Assembly: GCA_949529985.1 (NCBI GenBank)
Contig: CATIRS010000032.1
Span: 87,275 to 151,274, forward strand
DNA: 64,000 nucleotides
From: Owenweeksia sp. TMED14
GTDB lineage: Bacteria; Bacteroidota; Bacteroidia; Flavobacteriales; Schleiferiaceae
Direction: 5' to 3'
Part shown: positions 1-7,920 of the stretch, one piece after another
Layout of the letters: the number at the start of each line of letters is the position of its first letter
Position numbering within the stretch: the first letter of the stretch is position 1
Notes under the pieces: generated by a model
The model's input: only the letters and a program-made list of their open reading frames with translations
What the model was told of the DNA's origin: nothing
Databases searched by the model: none
Program-made: the position numbers and the translations under genes

Positions 1-161
1 GAAAAACACGATTCTTCATGAATATATCTAGAGAAAAAAAGGGGAATGAACTTGAGGAAGCTATTCTCAAACATGAAAAAACCTCTAATTATATTGATGG
101 AAAGTCCATCAAGAAAATTATAATTGTTCCAGGAAGAATCGTCAACATCGTTGTCAAGTAA
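1..161 (+). CDS. leuS: Leucyl-tRNA synthetase, C-terminal end (partial)
   Basis: Only the last 52 codons are present; the frame is open from base 3 to a TAA at 159-161 and the 5' part lies outside the window. The peptide ends in GKSIKKIIIVPGRIVNIVVK. This matches the conserved end of bacterial LeuRS (a G-K-x-x-K-K-I-x-V-V-P-x-K-I-V-N pattern), which belongs to the small C-terminal domain that contacts the tRNA elbow. The full enzyme charges tRNA-Leu with leucine in the cytoplasm. The stop is two bases from the stop of the convergent M23 gene, so the two share their 3' ends. The identification rests on this tail alone. Confidence 0.8.
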   Translation, partial: KTRFFMNISREKKGNELEEAILKHEKTSNYIDGKSIKKIIIVPGRIVNIVVK

Positions 162-163
162 TA

Positions 164-1423
164 TTAAGATTTCGCTATAGAATCTAAGCGCCTTTTTACA
201 GGTTCTATTTGAGCTTCAAAATCCTTCCATAGATTTCTTGGTAACGGCTCCGTCCTCTTTAAAGGTTCCTTTCTTGGATCAACTTGCTTTCCATTCTTCC
301 AAAACCTATAACATACGTGAGGGCCTGTTGCTAATCCTGTAGCTCCTACGTAGCCAATTACCTGACCTTGTTCGACATAAATCCCTTTGCGCATTCCTTT
401 TGCTCTTCGAGTCATATGTAAATACTGAGTTGTGTAAGTTCCATTATGACGAATTTTAACGTAATTACCATTTGCACGGGTATATGCAGAGCTGACAACC
501 ACTCCGCTGGCTGTCGCTAAAATTGGAGTTCCTTTTGGAGCAGCATAGTCAGTTCCTAAATGTGCTTTCCATCTTTTTTGAACGGGGTGAAATCTATTCT
601 TACTGTATCTTGATGTTATTCTTGCAAATTCCACGGGAGCCTTTAAAAACATGCGCTTTAAGCCTTCACCTTTTTCACTGTAAAAATCTCTAATTCCACT
701 GTTCTTATCTTCGAAATGAAAGGAGTAGAATTCTTGTCCTAAATGAACAAATCGAGCTCCCAGAATTCTTCCAGTCCCAACAAACAATGTATCATCAACA
801 TAACGTTCCTCAAAAATAACTTCAAATCGATCACCTTTTTGAATTCTAAAGAAATCAATTGTCCATGCGTATACTTCACTCAAGCCAACAGCAATAGCAG
901 GAGAAACATTTTTACCCGACAACGTTTCATATAACGAGCTCTCTATAACGCCAGAGACGCTGCGCTCTGAAACATGCGTTGGCCTTGTTATTTTCTTAAC
1001 GGAAAGGCTATCCTGGAGATGAAAGATTACATATTCTGTGGGTGTTGCCTCGTAAACAAAATAATCAGCAATACTAGAAGTATCTAATTTCCGAAACACC
1101 CAATATCGATCACCAAAACGCCATCTTCGATCATTAAACATACCTTTCGAAATATCTAATAATTTCATGACTCGCCTGTATGGGATTCCTAATCCATCCA
1201 TCACACTACCGAAGGCTTCATCCTTAGCTACTGTATATCGGGTAGCCTGATATTCAGCCAACGAAAGTCCATATAAATATCTTGGCTCCTCGGAAACTTT
1301 CAGACTGTCAACAAACCGCATGTCCGTTTCGCAAGATTTTATTAAAATCCACAAAACAAAAAATAAGAAAATGCCAATAATCAATGGAATGAATCGTCGA
1401 ATAGGCTGTTTAATGTTTTTCAC
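164..1423 (-). CDS. Membrane-anchored M23 family metallopeptidase
   Basis: This 419-residue protein has an N-terminal membrane anchor (about residues 12-29), a long periplasmic linker and a C-terminal M23 (LytM-like) domain at about 270-385. M23 enzymes cut peptide cross-links in murein. The first zinc-ligand pair is visible as H288 and D292 in HLGTDYAAPKGTP, and H336 lies in YLHM. The usual terminal HxH reads H369-V-C371, so the expected zinc-ligand histidine is a cysteine. I believe relatives in Bacteroidota share this, but I could not check. It may bind zinc through Cys or act as a non-catalytic activator. A TTG-N21-TAGCTTTG promoter lies just upstream at 1451-1482. The gene converges on leuS. 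Confidence 0.85.
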   Translation of the reverse strand: MKNIKQPIRRFIPLIIGIFLFFVLWILIKSCETDMRFVDSLKVSEEPRYLYGLSLAEYQATRYTVAKDEAFGSVMDGLGIPYRRVMKLLDISKGMFNDRRWRFGDRYWVFRKLDTSSIADYFVYEATPTEYVIFHLQDSLSVKKITRPTHVSERSVSGVIESSLYETLSGKNVSPAIAVGLSEVYAWTIDFFRIQKGDRFEVIFEERYVDDTLFVGTGRILGARFVHLGQEFYSFHFEDKNSGIRDFYSEKGEGLKRMFLKAPVEFARITSRYSKNRFHPVQKRWKAHLGTDYAAPKGTPILATASGVVVSSAYTRANGNYVKIRHNGTYTTQYLHMTRRAKGMRKGIYVEQGQVIGYVGATGLATGPHVCYRFWKNGKQVDPRKEPLKRTEPLPRNLWKDFEAQIEPVKRRLDSIAKS

Positions 1424-1450
1424 TCTGACTTAGGCGGTTTTAGAGAAAAT

Positions 1451-1482
1451 CAAAGCTAAGGATCGCAATCTATTTATCACAA
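1451..1482 (-). promoter_or_regulatory. Candidate Bacteroidota -33/-7 promoter for the M23 gene
   Basis: On the minus strand TTG (1482-1480) is followed after 21 bases by TAGCTTTG (1458-1451), an exact match to the Bacteroidota -7 consensus TAnnTTTG. The predicted start of transcription is about 20 bases before the ATG at 1423. The match is short and AT-rich sequence gives chance hits. Confidence 0.45.
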
Positions 1483-1515
1483 CTAAAAAAGATGACTTAA
1501 TTTATAATAATCTAA

Positions 1516-2460
1516 TTACTTTATGTAAGAATCGTAAAACGACTTTCCCCATTCATCTTTCTCTATTTCAGACCACAAAAATGGAAAAAATATACGCTTT
1601 TGAAATTTTGGAGGTAAATATTTTTGCCAATTAGTGCCGCCAGTAGCTCTTACATCAGCAGATTGTTTAGTCAAGTATCTGACCGCAGATCGGTAATGCT
1701 GCAAAGGCCATAAGACATTAACATGCTGGTCTAATTCACGCAAACTTTTTCTAAGCTCATCACTAAGAAGACCTTCATTAAAAAGTTTTTTTGCTTGATC
1801 GGATATCGTAGATCCTTTATTTTCTGTAGCCTGAAGTTGAAATTCATTCCCGTATTTATTTTCAAACTGAAGAAGTGTCAATGTCTTTTGACCCCCGTCT
1901 TCAAGAGTTGCGCCTCGTTTCCAATAGATCTCTTTTAATAGAATTGAAATATCTTGTTCGTCAGCAAAATCAGACCTTTTATCAATATGGACAAGATCAT
2001 TAAGTCTGGCAATAGCTAATTCTATCATTCTGTATTGTGCAGATTGAAATCCAGACGCAGGAATTAAAGCCATTCTAAACTTTAAAAACTGTTTTCTTTC
2101 CATCCCTTCAACCATAACTCCAAAACTTTGCTCCAAAGTTTCGAAATATCTATTACACCTGGAAATAGATTCTGTTAACAGTTCAATTTTATTAGTCGGA
2201 TTCCTTACCCTAGGCTGAAGCTCATGTAAACACAATTTAAAGTACAATTCTGTAATCTGATGATACACAATAAAGATTGATTCATCAGGATGTGAAGTCC
2301 TTGGCTGCTGAAGACTTAATAAACTATCCAATCGGATATACTCCCAATAGGTTATGTAATCAGCCTCTATTAATCCATCAAGGAAATCTAGTAGCTCTTG
2401 ACCTGAAGTCGCATATTTTAATCTTAATGCTTCAATTCTAGTAGAAAGTTCTTGATCCAT
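1516..2460 (-). CDS. kynA: Tryptophan 2,3-dioxygenase
   Basis: The 314-residue cytoplasmic haem enzyme opens the indole ring of tryptophan to N-formylkynurenine, the first step of the kynurenine pathway. Family signatures are clear: YITYWEYIRLDSLLSLQ near residue 35, the active-site histidine H67 in YHQITELYF, the substrate-binding FRMALIPASGFQSAQYR segment at 128-144, the likely proximal haem ligand H255 in LWPLQHYRSAV, and ATGGTNWQKYL near 272, corresponding to the family's GTGG loop. It lies on the same strand as the two-component genes upstream (45-base gap) and M23 downstream (92-base gap). No other kynurenine-pathway gene is in the window, so it probably acts with enzymes encoded elsewhere. 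Confidence 0.9.
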   Translation of the reverse strand: MDQELSTRIEALRLKYATSGQELLDFLDGLIEADYITYWEYIRLDSLLSLQQPRTSHPDESIFIVYHQITELYFKLCLHELQPRVRNPTNKIELLTESISRCNRYFETLEQSFGVMVEGMERKQFLKFRMALIPASGFQSAQYRMIELAIARLNDLVHIDKRSDFADEQDISILLKEIYWKRGATLEDGGQKTLTLLQFENKYGNEFQLQATENKGSTISDQAKKLFNEGLLSDELRKSLRELDQHVNVLWPLQHYRSAVRYLTKQSADVRATGGTNWQKYLPPKFQKRIFFPFLWSEIEKDEWGKSFYDSYIK

Positions 2461-2505
2461 GGGCGCAATTTAAGACTAAGTCATTCCTTAGTAAAACAAA
2501 TGATT

Positions 2506-3576
2506 TTAAGGTTTAGCAATTGGTATAGAAAAAGCTGTGCCATTCCCTAGAGATGACGTCACCTTAATAATTTGTCCATGGGCTTCCAAAATATGCTTAG
2601 CAATGGCAAGACCTAATCCAGTTCCACCCACCCTATTAGCTCTTGTTCTACTTCGGTCAACTCTATAAAAGCGTTCAAATATTCTTTGAATATCTTCTTT
2701 AGAAATACCGATACCATTATCCTCAATAACAACTGAAATTAAATTATCTATCTCTTGGATTGAAAACTTGATGAATGACTCCTTATTCTCTGATTTCGAA
2801 TATTTAATACAATTGCTAATCAGGTTAAGAAAAACCTGTTCCATTCTTTCTAAATCGGCAAAAACTGTGAAAGTATAGGTGGTGTCATAGTCTCGAATAA
2901 TTTTAATATTGGACTGCTCTATTCTCTCAGACATTTGCTCTAATGCATCATCTATCTGGTTCGAGAGATTATAAGTTTCTTTATTTAAGACGAGCTGATT
3001 TGACTCTAGGTGAGCTAAAACATCCATGTCTCTTAACAGGCGAATCATTCTTTCAACATTTCTATTCGCTTTTTTTAAATATTTCCGATTAGTTTTTTCC
3101 TCGTCAACACCATCAATAAGAGTTAATAAGTAACTTTGAATATTAAATACTGGCGTCTTTAGCTCATGAGAAAGATTCGCAATAAACTCTCTTCTGACAT
3201 CATCTCTTGTCTGCAAATTTACCAGCTCTGTCGTCTTACTTTGAGCCCACGTTTTTACTTCCATTTCGACTTTACCGATAAACTCGGCGTCATTAAGTAA
3301 TCCTTTTTGATGTTTTTCAGGATTACTAATCATTTTATAAATTTTTAGTATTCTCGAAAAAAGAAACTGACGAACAAGTGCTTCTACCAAAAATGCAATT
3401 GCAGTAGAAGCAAAAACGCTTAAAAGAGATATTTCAAGAAGAGGAAGACCCCCTTTTTCAAAAAACAAATTAGAAGAAGAGGGCGTTATAAACAAAATAG
3501 CTAGAAGGCTAAACCACACAATAGGGCCAATTAAAACAGCTACTAAAAATGCAATCCGTTCTGGACGGTCTAACAT
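2506..3576 (-). CDS. PhoR-like sensor histidine kinase
   Basis: This 356-residue inner-membrane kinase has two membrane segments (about 8-30 and 46-66) around a very short periplasmic loop, then a cytoplasmic linker, a HisKA dimerisation domain and an ATPase domain. The phospho-acceptor is H137 in ANLSHELKTP. The N box carries N255 (NLISNCIKYS), the G1 box is DNGIGI at 286, and the G2 box is GTGLGLAIAK at 318. The architecture resembles PhoR/ResE-type kinases, and a short loop argues against direct sensing of a periplasmic ligand. The gene follows the response regulator by three bases, so they form a pair. The signal is unknown; phosphate is a guess from family resemblance. Confidence 0.85.
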   Translation of the reverse strand: MLDRPERIAFLVAVLIGPIVWFSLLAILFITPSSSNLFFEKGGLPLLEISLLSVFASTAIAFLVEALVRQFLFSRILKIYKMISNPEKHQKGLLNDAEFIGKVEMEVKTWAQSKTTELVNLQTRDDVRREFIANLSHELKTPVFNIQSYLLTLIDGVDEEKTNRKYLKKANRNVERMIRLLRDMDVLAHLESNQLVLNKETYNLSNQIDDALEQMSERIEQSNIKIIRDYDTTYTFTVFADLERMEQVFLNLISNCIKYSKSENKESFIKFSIQEIDNLISVVIEDNGIGISKEDIQRIFERFYRVDRSRTRANRVGGTGLGLAIAKHILEAHGQIIKVTSSLGNGTAFSIPIAKP

Positions 3577-3579
3577 GAC

Positions 3580-4263
3580 CTATACTTCAAATTTATAACC
3601 GACACCCTTAATCGTTTTAATTCGATCATCACCTATTTTTTCGCGAATCTTGCGAATATGTACATCAATAGTTCTACCGCCAACAATAACTTCTGTTCCC
3701 CAAACTTTATCCATTATTGAGTCCCTTGAAAAAACTTTACCGGGTTTGCTCGCTAGCAGGTGCAAAAGCTCAAACTCTTTTCTCGGCATTTCAAGAACCA
3801 CTTCTCCTCTTGAGACTTGATATTTTTCAATATCAATTTTTAGATCACCGTGCTCAAGGGCTTGAATACCATTATCCTGAGATTTTAAATTTCTTCTAAG
3901 AAGAGCTTTGATCCTACTTATTAAAACTTTAGGACGAATTGGCTTAGTGATATAATCATCCCCACCTGCATCAAAGCCAGCTACTTGAGAATAGTCTTCA
4001 CCTCTTGCGCTCAAAAAAGCCACTAACGTGTCTTTTACTTCAGAGTTTGCTCGAATCGCTTCGCAAGCCTCTATCCCATCCATGCCTGGCATCATAACAT
4101 CCATGAGTACTATGTCAGGCTTATACTTGATGCAAAGATCAACACCTTGAGCTCCATCTTTTGCTAGTTCTACATTATACCCTTCCTTAGAAAGATTAAA
4201 ACTTATGATCTCCCTGATATCTGGATCATCATCAACTAAAAGAATTGTTGTCTTCTTCATCAA
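3580..4263 (-). CDS. OmpR/PhoB-family response regulator
   Basis: The 227-residue protein has a receiver domain (acid pocket D11-D13, phospho-acceptor D55 in IVLMDVMMPGMDG, K107 in DDYITKP) and a winged-helix DNA-binding domain at about 130-227, ending in GGRTIDVHIRKIREKIGDDRIKTIKGVGYKFEV-type family sequence. It should be phosphorylated by the kinase encoded three bases downstream and then bind promoter DNA. A second Met immediately follows the first, so the true start could be one codon later. It is transcribed away from the envelope operon that begins at 4500, with 236 bases between them. The regulator could control that operon, but I found no direct-repeat box resembling a known Pho site. 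Confidence 0.87.
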   Translation of the reverse strand: MMKKTTILLVDDDPDIREIISFNLSKEGYNVELAKDGAQGVDLCIKYKPDIVLMDVMMPGMDGIEACEAIRANSEVKDTLVAFLSARGEDYSQVAGFDAGGDDYITKPIRPKVLISRIKALLRRNLKSQDNGIQALEHGDLKIDIEKYQVSRGEVVLEMPRKEFELLHLLASKPGKVFSRDSIMDKVWGTEVIVGGRTIDVHIRKIREKIGDDRIKTIKGVGYKFEV

Positions 4264-4499
4264 AATAAATTTGCGTTAAAGCTCTGTTGGGTATTATCGT
4301 AACCGACTTAAACGAAGTTACATCTCTATTACACAATTTCGCAATGCTAAAAAATCAAGTGTCAAATGTCTTTATGATAAGATTCAAATCTTTATATTTT
4401 CAGCGTTTTAATGTTTTAAACTCTTAATTTAAGAATATGATCATTTCTTAAATTATATAAGCACATTAGAGACAAAGGTTCTGTAACTTCGTCAATGAA

Positions 4500-5795
4500 A
4501 TGAGTAGTGTGAAATCAGCATTTTTTATTTTTATAATGGCGTGTACATTGAGCTCTTACGGACAAGATCCTATAAGACTCAAAGTGATGGCATATAATAT
4601 TTTAAACTACCGAAACTTCCCCTCATATTGTCCATCTTCGAGCAATAACCCTATTTTAAAAGAGGGCTATTTAAATGAAATAGTAAATTATGTAAATCCT
4701 CACCTTCTAGTCTGTAATGAAATAAATGGTTACAACTCCGCTGCTCATAATAGAATACTGACTCACGCCCTCAATATAAACGGAGAAAATCGTTGGGAAA
4801 AGACTGACTTGTTTTCAAATGGCTCTTCTCTAGTCAACGGTATTTATTTTGATCAAACATTTTTAGGTTTAAAAAGTCAAGGGAACATCTCAAAAGACGT
4901 GAATAATCAAAGTCTTGTCAGGTCGATCGATATATGTAAGTTTTATTACAGAGACTCTTTGCTAGCAATTGACCCCGATACTATATTTTTTACCGTTTTT
5001 TCTGGACATTTAAAGGCTGGGTCTTCAACCTCTGACATAAGTGATAGAGATAAAGCAACAGAGGCAATAATGTATTACATAAATTCCCATGCTATCGGAG
5101 ATAATTACTTCTTAGCAGGGGATTTAAATATGAAGAAGAGTCAAGAACCTGGTTTTCAGAACCTACTAAACCATCCTGTTTCGAGTATCAGATTTTATGA
5201 TCCCGAAAACCAGCCTGGAAATTGGAATAATAATTATGCCTTCAGAAATCTTCATAGCCAATCCACCAGAAATGGAGCAACAAATAATAGTTGTTTTGCT
5301 GGTGGTGGATTAGATGACCGATTCGACCACTGGCTTTTTAACGATGATGTTGTTTCTGGACTATCGGGGATTGGCTATGTCTCAGGGTCATTAACTTCAG
5401 TAGGAAATGATGGTCTCCACTTTAATAATTCTATTAATTCTCCAACCAATAATTCTGTCCCCAGCAATATTTTAACTGCTCTTTACGAGCTATCCGATCA
5501 TCTGCCAGTAACGATAGAACTAGATATAGAGAGACTACAAATAGGTAAGAAAGAGTATTCCGGTATTCCAATAATTACTTGGACAGACCATAATGGAGTT
5601 TCATGGGTAGATGTCAGCCAGTCTGCAATTGGAGGAAAATGGTTTTGTACTGACATGTTAGGTCGATTAGTTAGCAAAGGGCAAATCACTCAATCACGTT
5701 TTGATTTACCATTAGAGTATTCAAAATCCAGATTACTTTTATTAAAAATAGAAAATAAAAAAGGTCAAACACGAACCGTTCGACTAGCATTATGA
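4500..5795 (+). CDS. Secreted endonuclease/exonuclease/phosphatase-family protein
   Basis: The 431-residue protein has a signal peptide (cleavage near SYG-Q22) and an EEP (DNase I-like) fold at about 27-340. Visible catalytic-type residues are N33 in AYNILNYR, E74 in VCNEINGY, H170 in FSGHLKAG, D208 and N210 in LAGDLNM, D276 in DRFDHW, and D333/H334 in LSDHLPV. Such enzymes cleave phosphodiesters in DNA, RNA or other phosphate esters with a divalent metal. The last 80 residues look like a degenerate type A T9SS sorting domain (DMLGRLVSKG, then short beta-strands), so it may be anchored at the surface. It is the first gene of the operon and overlaps the next by ATGA. Its substrate is not predictable. 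Confidence 0.8.
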   Translation: MSSVKSAFFIFIMACTLSSYGQDPIRLKVMAYNILNYRNFPSYCPSSSNNPILKEGYLNEIVNYVNPHLLVCNEINGYNSAAHNRILTHALNINGENRWEKTDLFSNGSSLVNGIYFDQTFLGLKSQGNISKDVNNQSLVRSIDICKFYYRDSLLAIDPDTIFFTVFSGHLKAGSSTSDISDRDKATEAIMYYINSHAIGDNYFLAGDLNMKKSQEPGFQNLLNHPVSSIRFYDPENQPGNWNNNYAFRNLHSQSTRNGATNNSCFAGGGLDDRFDHWLFNDDVVSGLSGIGYVSGSLTSVGNDGLHFNNSINSPTNNSVPSNILTALYELSDHLPVTIELDIERLQIGKKEYSGIPIITWTDHNGVSWVDVSQSAIGGKWFCTDMLGRLVSKGQITQSRFDLPLEYSKSRLLLLKIENKKGQTRTVRLAL

Positions 5796-7915
5796 GGCGG
5801 ATATATTCCATAATTGGGATTTTTTCATTCATAGCAATGAATGGACAAAGCTTTGTGGAAAATATAACTACCGCTAGTAACGTTAGAATGACGGTAACAA
5901 ATGTTGGGACATTTGGAAATGCTTTTCGAGGATATAAGGATGGGAGTGGACAGCCAAGTGGCGAATACCCTGCCGGTTCGGGAACTGAACATCTATTCGA
6001 AAGTGGCATTTGGATAGGAGGAATAGATGGGAGTGGAACAATACGAGTTAGTACGAGTGCCTATGATGCTCCGCAAGGCTATGCCCCCGGTCGCGGAGGA
6101 TTTGAGTTTACCAATTCAAGTGGTGGAATGGAGGTTATTTCATCTTTAACAGATAACCCTAATTACCGATCTCACGCGATTTCTCACCAAGATTTTATTT
6201 CAAATTTCTCTGATGAAAACTTATTAATCCCAGGAACATCAATTCCTATTTCAGGACATACAAACCCAATGGGATTAGGTGTAAATCTGTCCTCGTATAA
6301 TTGGAATTATCGTTTTAGTGATTTTTTTGTGATTGCCAATATTGAGATCACAAATACGGGTGACGACACGTATAATGATTTGCACATCGGACTATGGGCC
6401 AATACGGTTGTAAGAAATATTAATTCCACTCCTGCTGGGTCAGGAGGATCTGTATTTTATAACCAAGGTGGAAATGGCTATTTAGATAGTTTAAATATGG
6501 CCTATTGTTTCGATGCGACTGGAGACGTTGGAATGACTGACTCTTACATTGGTCAAAAGTTCTTAGGAGCAGAAGATAAATACGGATTTCATCACCCAGA
6601 TATTGAGAGCGAGTTTAAAGATCACTACAATGCATGGGTTTTTAATAATTCTGGACAAGCTCTTTTCTTCTTCCCGACCTCTGATCAACAGAGATACACA
6701 AAACTTACCAATGGGCTGAATAAAAACCCATGTTGGATCGACCCACAAAGTGCTGATTGCCAAAATGGTGTTGGAATGGATATTCAAGGGTTACTAAATT
6801 CTAGTGGTAACCGATCTGACCTAGTGAGTGTTGGCCCTTTTGATGACTTTAAGCCTGGAGACAAAATCAACCTTGCTTTTGCGTTTATAATGGGTGAGAA
6901 AAGTGAAGATGGAAATCCTAATTCTTTAAATACTGCAAATCAAAAAGAAAGATTTATTGCAAATGCTGAATGGGCTCAAGTCGCTTATAATGGTGAAGAC
7001 ATAAATTTTAATGGGATCCTTGATGATGGAGAGGATCAAGATGGAAATGGAAGTATAACTCGATTTATTCTTCCTAGCCCGCCAGATGCTCCAAGATTCA
7101 AAGCAATACCTGGGGACCATAAAATTGATTTGTACTGGTCTAAGAATGCAGAAAAAAGTATTGATCCTATAACTCAAAAACTTGACTTTGAAGGATACCG
7201 TATTTATTTAAGTAAACTTGGGTTCGATGTAACCAGAACTCAGAATCTATCCGCTGATTTTATTCGAGCAGCAGAATATGACCTGAGAGGAAATGGACTT
7301 TTTTATGAAACAGGAATGGAAGAGATACTGCTAGATTCGCCTATTTATTTTTCTGGCGATACTATTGCTTATTATTATCATTATGAAATTGAGAACTTAC
7401 CAAATGGCTGGCAGCATGCCATTGCCGTCACCGCATTTGATGAAGGTAATGAAGCAACTAAACTTGAATCTTTAGAATCAAGTTTTCTTGCAAATGATAT
7501 TCGTGCATTTACTGGAACACCTCCGTCTATTTCAATGCAAACCTACCCTCCCTATGTTTATCCAAATCCATACTTTGCTGGAGCAGCGTGGGAAGGTCAA
7601 TCTAATTTTCAAGAAGAAAGTAGAAAAATAATTTTTGCAAACCTACCTGCACATTGTCAAATTACTATCACATCTCCAGCAGGTGACATTTTAGATCAGT
7701 TTAACCATGACCAAGACTACGTTGGAACTGATATTAGATGGTTTCAAAGTTTTGCAGGAGAATCACCTGATGGCATAAAATTTTCAGGTGGCGAACATGC
7801 TTGGGATCTACTCACAAATCAAAGCCAAATCCTCTCAAGAGGTATATATTTATTCTCTATTTACAACCTTGACTCTGGTGAACTATTTACAGGTCAATTC
7901 ACAGTATTAAAATAA
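5792..7915 (+). CDS. Secreted surface protein with FN3-like and FlgD/T9SS-type C-terminal domain
   Basis: This 707-residue protein has a signal peptide (cut after MNG-Q19), a long beta-rich N-terminal region I do not recognise, a fibronectin type III-like segment at about 425-560 (PPDAPRFKAIPGDHKIDLYW), and a C-terminal domain starting with YPNPY at about 590. That last domain resembles FlgD-like/type A sorting domains: an FANLP strand, AGDILDQF, WDLLTN and GIYLFSIYN. A calcium-like loop, NFNGILDDGEDQDGNG, precedes the FN3 part. It overlaps the phosphoesterase gene by four bases and sits five bases before the next gene, so it is made with the TonB receptor and PorV paralogue downstream. It is likely exported and retained at the surface. 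No enzymatic function is evident. Confidence 0.7.
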   Translation: MRRIYSIIGIFSFIAMNGQSFVENITTASNVRMTVTNVGTFGNAFRGYKDGSGQPSGEYPAGSGTEHLFESGIWIGGIDGSGTIRVSTSAYDAPQGYAPGRGGFEFTNSSGGMEVISSLTDNPNYRSHAISHQDFISNFSDENLLIPGTSIPISGHTNPMGLGVNLSSYNWNYRFSDFFVIANIEITNTGDDTYNDLHIGLWANTVVRNINSTPAGSGGSVFYNQGGNGYLDSLNMAYCFDATGDVGMTDSYIGQKFLGAEDKYGFHHPDIESEFKDHYNAWVFNNSGQALFFFPTSDQQRYTKLTNGLNKNPCWIDPQSADCQNGVGMDIQGLLNSSGNRSDLVSVGPFDDFKPGDKINLAFAFIMGEKSEDGNPNSLNTANQKERFIANAEWAQVAYNGEDINFNGILDDGEDQDGNGSITRFILPSPPDAPRFKAIPGDHKIDLYWSKNAEKSIDPITQKLDFEGYRIYLSKLGFDVTRTQNLSADFIRAAEYDLRGNGLFYETGMEEILLDSPIYFSGDTIAYYYHYEIENLPNGWQHAIAVTAFDEGNEATKLESLESSFLANDIRAFTGTPPSISMQTYPPYVYPNPYFAGAAWEGQSNFQEESRKIIFANLPAHCQITITSPAGDILDQFNHDQDYVGTDIRWFQSFAGESPDGIKFSGGEHAWDLLTNQSQILSRGIYLFSIYNLDSGELFTGQFTVLK

Positions 7916-7920
7916 ACCTT

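Noticed and set aside
4264-4499. A small RNA, riboswitch or Pho box in the longest gene-free gap
   Set aside because: I saw no stable hairpin, conserved riboswitch core or direct-repeat operator that I could support.
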